From Firmicutes bacterium HGW-Firmicutes-4 (GTDB lineage Bacteria > Bacillota > Clostridia > Eubacteriales > Eubacteriaceae): a stretch of 39,019 nt of DNA. The stretch spans positions 1 through 39,019 of the forward strand of contig PGZR01000015.1 of assembly GCA_002841405.1 (NCBI GenBank), read 5' to 3'. This document shows, piece by piece, positions 8,346 to 16,985 of this stretch. Numbering within the stretch: position 1 is the stretch's first letter; the number at the start of each line of letters is the position of its first letter. The notes below the pieces were generated by a model, which did no database searches, had not been told where the DNA came from, and saw only the letters and a list, made by a program, of their open reading frames with translations. Both the position numbers and the translations under genes were made by a program.

Positions 8346-11340
8346 AGAGCACCTCTCGGATTACTTTCAGAAATTCCCGCTCGATAATCGGTTTGGGGAT
8401 AAAGGCATCAAAGCCCTGGGCTAGAATCCCTTCCCGGTCCTGGGTCATGGCACTGGCTGTCAAGGCGATGACGGGAATATTTTCCAACCCGGGCAAAGCC
8501 CGAATCACCTTAAAGGCCTGGATCCCATCAATTCCCGGCAGAGCAATATCCATCAGGATCAGATCGGGCACAAATTGCTTGGCCAATTCGATACTCTCCT
8601 GGCCATCAGCCGCTTCCAGCACCCGGAAATGATCATTGAGTAATGCTTTTACGGTGATCATATTATCCGGATTGTCTTCCACTGCCAGCACCAGGGGCTT
8701 GCGCTGATCGGTTCGGGGTTCGTAGCGCTTGACCTTTTTTGCCCGGGTCTCCGGATAAAGCATCGAAGCGATGGCTTTTTTCAGCTCATCTCGATTGACA
8801 TCACCTTTTTGAATCAATTGGTGAATATTATTCTTGGTCAGATCTTTCAGTTCATCCCGAGTAATATGTTTGGCAGTGAGGATCAACACCGGCACATGGG
8901 CGGTAGATTCGGCTTCCCGGAGAGTATGTAGCAGTTCAAACCCATCAATTCCCGGGATCATTAAATCCAGAACCATGGCGTCTGGGATCACCGTTTCCAT
9001 AATTTCAAAGGCTTCTTTGGCATCCCGGGCCACTTTTATCGTATAACCACTTTCTTCCAGCAGGTCGCGGATCTGAATCACCGCCGGCTCGCTGTCTTCC
9101 ACCATCAGCAAGGTTTTGGCTGCGGGATTGGCAGAAGCTTTGCCGCTCAATTTCGATCCGGCTGCTTTCATCTGAACTTTTGGGGCTTGATTAAACGCTT
9201 CCCGTTGTGTTTCGTAGGCTGATTCGACCACCATATTTTCGGGCGAATAATTGATCGGCAACGCCAAAATAAACTCAGAGCCCTGGCCCACTACGCTTTT
9301 TACACTGACTGATCCGCCCAGCAGGTGGGCGTATTTTTTGGCAATCGCCAATCCCAGTCCGGTTCCGCCAAACTTACGGGAGGTGCTGCCATCCGCCTGT
9401 CTAAATTCATCAAAAATAAACGGCAGATAGCTTTCATCAATACCGATACCCGTATCCCTGACCCGAATTTCAATGTTCTCACCATTTTGACCCACAGATA
9501 GCTCAACCTGACCTTTTTCGGTGAACTTAACCGCATTCCCGGCCAGATTTTCTAGAATGTGACGGCACTTATCACTGTCGCTGTTGATATAGACGGCGGT
9601 GTTTTTAGCACCGTTGATACAGAGCACGTTTTTCTCATTCGCTTGGGGTGCCAGCATTTCCACTACCTCATTGATCAACTGGTTGACATTAAAGGTGGTA
9701 ATTTCAAGTTCTTCCCGGCCGGCCTCAATCCGAGATATATCGAGAATATCATTAATCAAGGCCAGCAGATTTTTGCCATTCCGTTCAATGACTTCCAGAT
9801 AGCTGTATTCTTCTTCAGGGATTTCATTCTTCAGGCGGCGGTTCAATATCCCAGACAGAGCAATGACTGAATTAAGGGGGGTCCGTAATTCGTGACTCAT
9901 GTTTGATAAAAAGTTTGTTTTAAGCTGATTGGCTTCATTCAGCTCCTTTTTTTGCATTTCCAGTTCGATATTCTGATGGATCAGTTCTACCGACTGTTCT
10001 TCCATTTCGTTCTTTTGGGCATCCAGTTCGCGGTTCTGATGTTCCAATTTTTCAGAAAACTCTTTTATGGTCCGATACGCCAGGATTCCTTCAATTCGGG
10101 CACTCATGGTACTCATGGTTTTTTCAATAAAATCAATGGCTTTTTGATTGTATTTGCCGATGGCGGCCAGGGATACTACTGCAATGACTTCGCCCCCAAA
10201 AATAATCGGAATGGTAATGATTTCCCGGGGCATAAACTTCCCGCTAACGGTATAAAAAGCAAACCGTGAATCCTCGGGAATGTCTTTGATATGGGTATAC
10301 CGGCCGCTGGCCACCGAAGCTCCAAATTCACCTTCCAGGGTATTTCCGCCAAATGCGGCCCGACCCGTTTCGTCCAGACCGATGGATTCAAAATGTTCAA
10401 ACTGATTGTTGCTGGTATTGAGCAGATAAACGGCGGCAACCTGTGAATCCGTGTAACGGGACAGGGTATTCAGGGTTTTTCGAAAGAATTTCCGGGCGTC
10501 TTCTTCGCCCAGCATGATCTTGATGAAATTCGCAGTTCGTTCATTCAGTTCAATGTTTTTTTGAATATCATTTGCCAGGGAGTTAAATGATTCGGACAGT
10601 ATTCCAAATTCATTGTGATACTGATAGCTACTCCTGGCGTAATGATTGCCATTCTGAAATTCGTCGGTTGCCTGGGTGAGCTCATTTAAGGGTTCCTGAA
10701 TATTCCGGATTAAAATAAAGCTGACCAGTACTGATAAAACTGCTATTACCAGAACAATCATGGACAATTGAATTTTTATTTTTGTGTATAAATCCGTCGA
10801 ACCCTGATAGAGTTCATCGGCTTTTTGGCCAGCATAACTTTCCACAACTGCCATTTTTTCATTTAAAGTTTCCCGATAAATTCCTACCTTTTCTCCGGGT
10901 AACAGACTTTTTTTAGCGGTTTCCTGATCTCCGGCCAGGGTACTTGCGACAATTTCTGCACGGGCGGTTTCCCAGTTGATATAGGCTTTGTAAGCCTCAT
11001 CCACGTCCTGCTCCGGGCCCAGATACAGCTCCCGCAATAAATCAAATTGGATCTGAATATCGGCATCGTATTGTTCTATCAATTCAATGGCTTTGTCGCG
11101 ATCTTCCGGATTATTGGCCAAAATCAGATCTCTTACCCCCACCCGCATATTGAGAATATCGGCATCCAGACGGTCAATTGCTTTGGTGACCTGAAAGGGA
11201 TGATTATACATGGTTTCAGCCTGATTAACAATGGTATTGGTTTGACTAAAGCCCAATAAGCTCAACAATAAAACCAAAAACAGAATAATCGAAAAACCGA
11301 TCCGAAGCTGTGTTTTTACCTTTAAATTTTTGATGTTCAT
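8335..11340 (-). CDS. Hybrid sensor histidine kinase: 4HB-HAMP-GAF-HisKA-HATPase-REC-REC
   Basis: Membrane sensor kinase of about 1000 residues. A first membrane segment, an extracytoplasmic four-helix-bundle-like region of about 150 residues, and a second membrane segment (near 190-213) lead into HAMP, a GAF domain (about 285-425) and a coiled coil. HisKA carries SNMSHELRTPLNS, with the phospho-His near residue 490. The ATPase has N-, G1- and G2-box motifs (NLAGNAVKFT, VRDTGIGID, FGGTGLGLAI). Two receivers follow with VLDLMIPGIDG and LILMDIALPGIDG. An upstream in-frame ATG exists at 11358, but GGGAGAAAAT immediately precedes the ATG at 11340, which I prefer. It lies downstream of cheR and overlaps the response regulator gene. 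Confidence 0.92.
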   Translation of the reverse strand: MNIKNLKVKTQLRIGFSIILFLVLLLSLLGFSQTNTIVNQAETMYNHPFQVTKAIDRLDADILNMRVGVRDLILANNPEDRDKAIELIEQYDADIQIQFDLLRELYLGPEQDVDEAYKAYINWETARAEIVASTLAGDQETAKKSLLPGEKVGIYRETLNEKMAVVESYAGQKADELYQGSTDLYTKIKIQLSMIVLVIAVLSVLVSFILIRNIQEPLNELTQATDEFQNGNHYARSSYQYHNEFGILSESFNSLANDIQKNIELNERTANFIKIMLGEEDARKFFRKTLNTLSRYTDSQVAAVYLLNTSNNQFEHFESIGLDETGRAAFGGNTLEGEFGASVASGRYTHIKDIPEDSRFAFYTVSGKFMPREIITIPIIFGGEVIAVVSLAAIGKYNQKAIDFIEKTMSTMSARIEGILAYRTIKEFSEKLEHQNRELDAQKNEMEEQSVELIHQNIELEMQKKELNEANQLKTNFLSNMSHELRTPLNSVIALSGILNRRLKNEIPEEEYSYLEVIERNGKNLLALINDILDISRIEAGREELEITTFNVNQLINEVVEMLAPQANEKNVLCINGAKNTAVYINSDSDKCRHILENLAGNAVKFTEKGQVELSVGQNGENIEIRVRDTGIGIDESYLPFIFDEFRQADGSTSRKFGGTGLGLAIAKKYAHLLGGSVSVKSVVGQGSEFILALPINYSPENMVVESAYETQREAFNQAPKVQMKAAGSKLSGKASANPAAKTLLMVEDSEPAVIQIRDLLEESGYTIKVARDAKEAFEIMETVIPDAMVLDLMIPGIDGFELLHTLREAESTAHVPVLILTAKHITRDELKDLTKNNIHQLIQKGDVNRDELKKAIASMLYPETRAKKVKRYEPRTDQRKPLVLAVEDNPDNMITVKALLNDHFRVLEAADGQESIELAKQFVPDLILMDIALPGIDGIQAFKVIRALPGLENIPVIALTASAMTQDREGILAQGFDAFIPKPIIEREFLKVIREVLYGR

Positions 11341-11450
11341 ATTTTCTCCCTGGACCATTTATATGAAGTGCAACAATTCTGGAAACACAGCACAATGGTA
11401 GTTTTGTTTTTATTTATTGGATCCGTTTAGTGAAAACACTTCTTCCGATA

Positions 11451-12284
11451 TTACTGAATGATCTGAAAAATCGGTGCACCTGATGACAGCATTTTGAGAT
11501 CCTCGTCTTTTCCCATCAAGATCGATTCCGCCTCACCGGTGACTAAATACCCCCCCACCGCCAGCGAACGTTTAAGCTTTCTGACAATCGCCCTTCTCAC
11601 ATCAGTGCGGTAGTAAAAAAGCAGATTGCAGCAAAAGATGATATCAAAATCGCCAAAAATACTATCCGGTGGATTACTGGAATGGGGATCCAATAAATCA
11701 TACTCTGAAAAATCAATTTTTTCTTTTAATCCGGGATTCACTGCATAAGCATCACCCCGTTTGACAAAATAGTTCTTCAGGTGTTTCATCCGGATGTTGG
11801 CTACGCTATCCTCATCATAAATACCGGTTCTGGCGGCACCAAGTGCTTCCTGGGAAAGATCGGTGGCAAAAATTCGAAACCGAATCGGTTTTGACGAAGC
11901 CTGGCTCAACTCTTCCAGCAGGATCGCGATGGAATAGGCTTCCTGACCGCTGGAACAGCCCGCCGACCAGACCCTGATTTCACCGTTTTCCGGCTTCTGG
12001 CTCAGCAAATGGGGTAACACCAACTGCTCCAGCACGGCAAAGGTCAGCGAATTCCTGAAAAACTGACTATAGGTAATCTGAAAAGATGCCATTAAACAGT
12101 CTGCTTCATGTCGATTGGCCAGTAAATATGATGAGTAATCCAACTGGCTGACATCGAGTCCCGTCATCCACCGTTTCAGAGATTTTACCAGAAAGGCCTC
12201 ATCGTAAATGGTCAGATCTTTTTTGTAGGTCTCGTTCATAATCTGAATAAGCTCCAGAATGGCGTGCTCCGTCTGCATTCCCAT
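11451..12284 (-). CDS. CheR-type protein-glutamate methyltransferase
   Basis: SAM-dependent enzyme that methylates glutamyl side chains, classically on chemoreceptors. The 277-residue protein has the all-helical CheR N-terminal domain (about 1-85, ending ITYSQFFRNSLTF). The SAM domain follows, with RVWSAGCSSGQEAYSIA and IFATDLSQEAL. A C-terminal DIIFCCNLLFYY corresponds to the usual CRNVLIYF. No receiver, CheB or PAS domain is fused. It sits between a GGDEF-HD-GYP regulator (48 bases upstream) and the hybrid kinase. No chemoreceptor, CheA, CheW or CheB is in the window, so its target is unknown. The kinase's own receptor-like helical region is one candidate. Confidence 0.9.
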   Translation of the reverse strand: MGMQTEHAILELIQIMNETYKKDLTIYDEAFLVKSLKRWMTGLDVSQLDYSSYLLANRHEADCLMASFQITYSQFFRNSLTFAVLEQLVLPHLLSQKPENGEIRVWSAGCSSGQEAYSIAILLEELSQASSKPIRFRIFATDLSQEALGAARTGIYDEDSVANIRMKHLKNYFVKRGDAYAVNPGLKEKIDFSEYDLLDPHSSNPPDSIFGDFDIIFCCNLLFYYRTDVRRAIVRKLKRSLAVGGYLVTGEAESILMGKDEDLKMLSSGAPIFQIIQ

Positions 12285-12332
12285 TAAGTATCCCCTTACT
12301 TATTTTGCATTTATCATAATCGACAATGTTCC

Positions 12333-14264
12333 CTAATGAATCTTTTCCGAATGCACCACTTCAACCAGCATTTTGGCCACCAGGGGATCGAAATGAGTGC
12401 CGGCACAGCGCTTGATTTCGGCAATCGCCTCATCCTGAGCCAAACCTTTGCGATAGGTTCGGTCACTGGTCATAGCATCAAAAGAGTCTGCCACCGCCAC
12501 AATTCTGCCCTGTAGCGAAATCTCTTCACCCTTTAACCCTTTGGGGTAGCCTCGTCCGTCCCAGCGCTCATGATGTTCCAGAATACAATTGGCCATTTCC
12601 GAAAACTCGTTCGCTGAACTGAGGATCCGATAGCCGATTTCGGGATGCCGTTGAATTTCTTTCCATTCATCATCACTTAGGGTTCCCGGTTTGTTCAAGA
12701 TCTTTTCATCGATCCCCATCTTTCCGATATCGTGAATCAGGCCCGCGGTCCGGATCTGATTAATTTCATCCTGATCCAGTTTCATCCGCATACCGATTTT
12801 TTCACAGATTTGACCGACCCGGCTAGAATGCATCATTTCCCGATTACTCTTTTCATAAAGGGTGTTCATAATCAGTTCAATGGTTTTGCTGCGCATGCTG
12901 GCGCTTTCGTAGAGCTTATGACGATACATGTCATCCTCGGCATTTTTTAGCACTTGCTGGATATTCTCTTCTTTTCTGGTTTTTGTTCGACTCCCAAAAG
13001 CAATCGAGAGTTTCAGCCCTCTTATTTTTTCCCGGGCCGCTAGCATTTCCAGTCTTTTGATAATCAGCGCAGCGGTTTCAGCATCGGTTCGCGCCAAAAT
13101 TATGACGAATTCATCGCCGCCCAGTCTGGCAATCACATCATTTTCCCGGCAACCGCTTTTAATGACATTTGAGGCCTTCTGCAAAAGCTGATCCCCGACC
13201 GCATGCCCAAAGGAATCATTGATCATTTTTAGACCATTGACATCGGCCATAACCAGGGTCATGGGGTAATTTTCTTCGGTATCCAGTTTAATCAGGACCT
13301 CTTCATAAAATCGCCGGTTAAACAGCCCGGTCAGGTAATCATGATAGCTCAGATAGCGGATTTCCTCTTCGGTTTTTCTGATCCGGGTAATGTCCTGAAT
13401 CGTACCGAAGTTGCCAACGTGATTGTTATTCTCATCAAATTGGGGGATCATCCGCATGTTGATAATCCGTTCTTCACCATCTTGCCGAATAATCCGGAAA
13501 ATAAAATCGGCGGTGGCTTTTTCCACCATCACCTGGTTGATGTTTTCTAGAACTGTGGGGATCTCATCCGGCTGAACAAACTGGAGAAAGCGATCTTTGG
13601 AGTTCACTGCTTCATAGGAAGAAGCCCCGAAAATATTGAGAACCTCCTCGGAACAATTGATTTTATCACTTTCAAAATTAATCTCGTAACTCCCCAAATG
13701 GGCCAGCTTCTGCGCTTCAACCAGAGCTTTTTCGCTTTTTTTGCGCGCTTCATTTTCCTTTTCCAGCGATTTCAGAAGCTTAAGGGTCCGGGCGTGAGCG
13801 GCTTTTAAGGCCTCGGTCTGCTTTCTGACCCGGTTGTCAAGCCGCTTTTTATCGTTGCGTTTTTGGCGATTGGCCCATCTGATCTTTTCCATCGCCCGGA
13901 TTTGAGAAATCAGCTCCTGCTCATCAATGGGTTTGGAAAGAAAGCCCTCACCACCGCATTCCAGGGCCAGGATCCGATGTTCCCGATCGCCTCGGGAGGC
14001 GGTCACAAAAACCACCGGAATATCGGCCAGATCAGTTTTTGCTTTTAATTTCCGGCACACATCAAAACCGTCCATCCCCGGCATGATAATATCCATGAAA
14101 ATAATATCCGGATCTTCGGATACCGCCATTTCAAAACCGCTTCTGCCGTCAAAAGCCATCAAAACAATGGCTTCCGGAAAGGCATCGCGGATCAGGGCTT
14201 TTAAGACAATCACATTATCCCGGTTGTCATCAATTACTAAAATCTTTAATTGTCTTGTCTCCAC
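12333..14264 (-). CDS. Response regulator: REC-PAS-GGDEF-HD-GYP (paralogue of 6447 gene)
   Basis: A second bifunctional cyclic-di-GMP regulator of 643 residues. The receiver has Asp58 in IIFMDIIMPGMDG. A coiled segment, a PAS domain (about 195-300), GGDEF with ARLGGDEF and an RENDV inhibitory site, and HD-GYP with HDIGKMGI and HHERWDGRGYP follow. All canonical HD-GYP ligands seem present. The start codon is GTG at 14264, placed by GAGGTGAGCT directly before it. It differs from its paralogue mainly in the PAS segment, which suggests another signal. It lies 38 bases downstream of the PAS-GGDEF gene and 48 bases upstream of cheR. Confidence 0.92.
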   Translation of the reverse strand: METRQLKILVIDDNRDNVIVLKALIRDAFPEAIVLMAFDGRSGFEMAVSEDPDIIFMDIIMPGMDGFDVCRKLKAKTDLADIPVVFVTASRGDREHRILALECGGEGFLSKPIDEQELISQIRAMEKIRWANRQKRNDKKRLDNRVRKQTEALKAAHARTLKLLKSLEKENEARKKSEKALVEAQKLAHLGSYEINFESDKINCSEEVLNIFGASSYEAVNSKDRFLQFVQPDEIPTVLENINQVMVEKATADFIFRIIRQDGEERIINMRMIPQFDENNNHVGNFGTIQDITRIRKTEEEIRYLSYHDYLTGLFNRRFYEEVLIKLDTEENYPMTLVMADVNGLKMINDSFGHAVGDQLLQKASNVIKSGCRENDVIARLGGDEFVIILARTDAETAALIIKRLEMLAAREKIRGLKLSIAFGSRTKTRKEENIQQVLKNAEDDMYRHKLYESASMRSKTIELIMNTLYEKSNREMMHSSRVGQICEKIGMRMKLDQDEINQIRTAGLIHDIGKMGIDEKILNKPGTLSDDEWKEIQRHPEIGYRILSSANEFSEMANCILEHHERWDGRGYPKGLKGEEISLQGRIVAVADSFDAMTSDRTYRKGLAQDEAIAEIKRCAGTHFDPLVAKMLVEVVHSEKIH

Positions 14265-14302
14265 AGCTCACCTCGTCCATCAATTTTCCTTTATCTCTTT
14301 CA

Positions 14303-15304
14303 CTACTGACATTCTACCCGGTTTCGGCCCTTTTCTTTGGCCCGGTTTCGGGCTGTATGAGCCCTGGAAATCAGGGTTGCCGGCAGCAAATCCTTGCGAT
14401 AGGCGGATACCCCAAAACTGGCTGTCAGTTTCGCAACAATCTTAAAATCAGTCTCTTCAACGATTGTCCTGATTTTTTCTGCCAGCGTAACAGCACCCTG
14501 TTCATCGGTATCGGGTAGAATAATTAAAAACTCCTCACCACTCCAGCGGCCGACAATATCGGTTATCCGGACATTGTCTCGAAGCATTGCTGCAATTGCC
14601 ACAAGCAACTCATCTCCGACCGGATTTCCGTAGGTATCATTGATGTTTCGGAGCGAATCCACATCTACCAGAATAATTGCGAAGGGAGCCTTTGTTCGCT
14701 CAGACCGTTCCAGTTCGCATTGCAGAAAGTCATCAAGTTTAGGCCGATTAAACACCTGGGTCAGTTTGTCCTTGATCGACAACTGGGCAATTTCCGCTTC
14801 CAATCGTTTGATTTGAGTAATATCCCGGATCACGCTTAAGATGTGGGGTTCTCCTTCAACATTTATGGCCTGGGCTGAAACCAGACCCACAAACATGTCA
14901 TTATCCGCATCATTTACCATGATTTCCATATTCTCACAAACACCGGTTCGTTTCAATTCGGCAATTAACTGATCTCTTTTATCCAATTCGAAATATAAAT
15001 CATGGATATTGAATGATTCATCAATGATGGTCTTTCCCCGGGTCTGAATCATTTTAAAAAAGGCCCGGTTATAGGCATATAATTTTCCGTCTTCCATGCT
15101 GGTAATAATGGTTGGATCTGGAAACAAGTCAAAAATCATTTCAAAATGCTTTTTGCAGGTACTTCGAATTTCTCGTACCATCCCATCAAGCTCAATAAAA
15201 TCGGGATCCGCCCGGTATTTTTCCAAAACATCATTATCCGGCTTTTCTTCAGCAACAATGTTCTTCAGATACTTAATCAATTCTTTGATTTCGGTATTTA
15301 ACAT
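14303..15304 (-). CDS. PAS-GGDEF diguanylate cyclase
   Basis: Soluble sensor cyclase of 333 residues. An N-terminal helical stretch (1-50) is followed by a PAS domain (about 50-165, with FDLFPDPTIITSMEDGKLYAY near its start). The GGDEF domain (about 170-330) has GRWSGEEF, an active-type signature, with RITD at the inhibitory-site position. There is no phosphodiesterase domain, unlike the other large proteins nearby, so it is the most clear-cut c-di-GMP producer here. It heads the probable run DGC, REC-HD-GYP, cheR, hybrid kinase, REC-HD-GYP. uvsE lies 70 bases upstream in the same direction. Confidence 0.9.
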   Translation of the reverse strand: MLNTEIKELIKYLKNIVAEEKPDNDVLEKYRADPDFIELDGMVREIRSTCKKHFEMIFDLFPDPTIITSMEDGKLYAYNRAFFKMIQTRGKTIIDESFNIHDLYFELDKRDQLIAELKRTGVCENMEIMVNDADNDMFVGLVSAQAINVEGEPHILSVIRDITQIKRLEAEIAQLSIKDKLTQVFNRPKLDDFLQCELERSERTKAPFAIILVDVDSLRNINDTYGNPVGDELLVAIAAMLRDNVRITDIVGRWSGEEFLIILPDTDEQGAVTLAEKIRTIVEETDFKIVAKLTASFGVSAYRKDLLPATLISRAHTARNRAKEKGRNRVECQ

Positions 15305-15374
15305 GATCTTTCCCGCACCACTTTCTGATTCATTATTGAAAAAATATCAATAACCCCATCCACTCAATTTTTTA

Positions 15375-16634
15375 TCAAATAATCACATAATAGTATGAGT
15401 CCATCAGGTAGGTCTGTTCGTACTTAACGGTCATTTTCCAAAGATTCTTCTTCACCTTTTTGATGGAAGCCTCCCCTTTCTCATATTGATCCAGGAGTTT
15501 TAAAAAGTATTTCTTTTCACTGGGTAGAGCACTCGTTCTGAAATACCCCCAAATATGCTGGGCCACATTAATTGAATTTCCGATCGTCGGTTCTTTCTGA
15601 AAAGAGCTTTCGATCAGATTATAAAATTCAATGCTCGGAAAGCTGTCTTTATTGTTAAGCAGTTTGCGAATCTCCAGATAATCTAAAGGTGATCTTTCCA
15701 GCACTGCATACTTATATTTGCTCCACTCATGTTCCAGCCGATTGATTTCCTTTTTTGTGGTTGTGCAATTAATGCATTTAACCGCTGAAAGGTTCTTGTC
15801 TTTGACTTCCAGCATGATATCCAGATCCCGGTTCTTCAATTCCTGATAAAAGGTCATAAATTCACTAATTGCTATGGTTTTGGAATGAGATCCCGGTTTT
15901 TTTTGGGGATTCTGTTGAGAGTAATGAATTTTCTGCTTGCCATCCTGGCTTCTCCAGGTGGTTTTACTGACATCAATCCAATAACTGTCTGGCTCATTTT
16001 CATCACAGGGATTCACCTTGTGATGGAGGTTATCAAAAACCACCGGAATGTCCAGGGCTTTTCCAATGATCAGCACGTCTTTGATGGTATAGGACTTATC
16101 ATCATTTTCAATGATGAGTCGTTTCTTGACGGTTTCATCCAACCGTTCGTAATTTTTCAGAAATCGTTTGACCGCCTGTTTTTTATCATTATAAACCCCG
16201 CCCACGTGGAGGATAATTTTATTTTCTGGACTCAGCCCCAGGCTATCCATGATCCGGGCGTGATAATCCAGGTCAGCGATGGCACTTGTCACGATATTTT
16301 CATCAGCGGAATTCAAAACCGTATACTGGCCCGGATGCATCGAAACCCGCATCCCGCTTTTGGCAATTTTCTTGCCGATCTTTTTTAACTGCTTTTCAAA
16401 TACTTCCCACCAGATGATCCGATTAACCGGATTTGATCCAAAAGGGATCAGTGATGAACTGATTCTAAACAATTCGATATTATTATCGATATTATAGTCA
16501 ATCATATTTTCAAGTGAGTTCAAATTATGCTTGATCAATTCAGTCAATTTTTCATCGGAGGCATTTTTAAGTAAGCACGTTTTCAGTTCAGTATTCGGCA
16601 CCCCCACCGTTAAACATGCGTATCCTATCCTCAT
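15375..16634 (-). CDS. uvsE: UV-damage endonuclease (UvsE/UVDE) with C-terminal DUF1722-like domain
   Basis: Nicks DNA 5' to UV photoproducts in an alternative excision repair pathway. Residues 1-300 match UVDE from the MRIGYACLT start, and all expected TIM-barrel metal ligands are visible: His in SMHPGQY, His in ILHVGG, Glu in IIENDD, Asp and His in VVFDNLHH, His in KIHYS and SHS, and Glu in IMLEVKDK. At 419 residues it is about 100 longer than typical UvsE. The extra C-terminus (about 330-419), with INVAQHIWGYF, EKKYFLKLLDQYEKGE and KYEQTYL, resembles the DUF1722/YbgA domain of the 22994 gene. It appears complete and intact. Upstream is a 350-base intergenic region. Confidence 0.92.
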   Translation of the reverse strand: MRIGYACLTVGVPNTELKTCLLKNASDEKLTELIKHNLNSLENMIDYNIDNNIELFRISSSLIPFGSNPVNRIIWWEVFEKQLKKIGKKIAKSGMRVSMHPGQYTVLNSADENIVTSAIADLDYHARIMDSLGLSPENKIILHVGGVYNDKKQAVKRFLKNYERLDETVKKRLIIENDDKSYTIKDVLIIGKALDIPVVFDNLHHKVNPCDENEPDSYWIDVSKTTWRSQDGKQKIHYSQQNPQKKPGSHSKTIAISEFMTFYQELKNRDLDIMLEVKDKNLSAVKCINCTTTKKEINRLEHEWSKYKYAVLERSPLDYLEIRKLLNNKDSFPSIEFYNLIESSFQKEPTIGNSINVAQHIWGYFRTSALPSEKKYFLKLLDQYEKGEASIKKVKKNLWKMTVKYEQTYLMDSYYYVII

Positions 16635-16985
16635 AGTAACCTTCTTTCCTGTCCATTCACAATTTATCGCTTGATTCGCTTATGATCTGATCATTAAATC
16701 CCTAAAAAATAACCATTATCACAAATCTCCATCCCACATCCTTCTATGTTGCTTATATACATCGGTTCGATACGAAATTCGCAATGGTTTTGTTTATTAT
16801 ACCAGAAACGAATCTGAATATACAGCGAATTGGACCTAAAATCAATGCGGTCACGGTTAATTTTTACACAAAAAAGAGCCTGATTTCAGACTCCTTCAGC
16901 TCATTGATCGATTTTCGGCGGTATTGATTGTTAATCCTTTACACTTGTTTTTAATCACTTCGTTACTCTTATATTCATGGACCAT
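16635..16985. other. Intergenic region upstream of uvsE
   Basis: 351 bases without a credible gene. It holds the terminator of the 7TM-GGDEF-HD-GYP gene (16869-16893). A possible minus-strand -10 box (TATAAT read from 16801 to 16796) lies about 160 bases before the uvsE start, but no good -35 box sits at the right distance. I see no tRNA or riboswitch fold. Confidence 0.5.
16869..16893 (-). terminator. Rho-independent terminator of the 7TM-GGDEF-HD-GYP gene
   Basis: On the minus strand GAGTCTGA (16893-16886) pairs with TCAGGCTC (16883-16876), including one G-T pair, across a two-base loop. A run of six T residues follows. It lies about 95 bases past the stop codon. Confidence 0.7.

Noticed and set aside
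13927..14445. 172-codon plus-strand open frame
   Set aside because: It is antisense to the receiver domain of the 12333 gene and runs across the intergenic gap into the next gene; there is no family match.
15885..16388. 167-codon plus-strand open frame
   Set aside because: It is antisense to the conserved UVDE barrel, whose metal ligands prove the minus-strand frame.
16764..16775. GGTTCGATAC, like a tRNA T-loop
   Set aside because: No acceptor, D-arm or anticodon arm can be folded around it on either strand.
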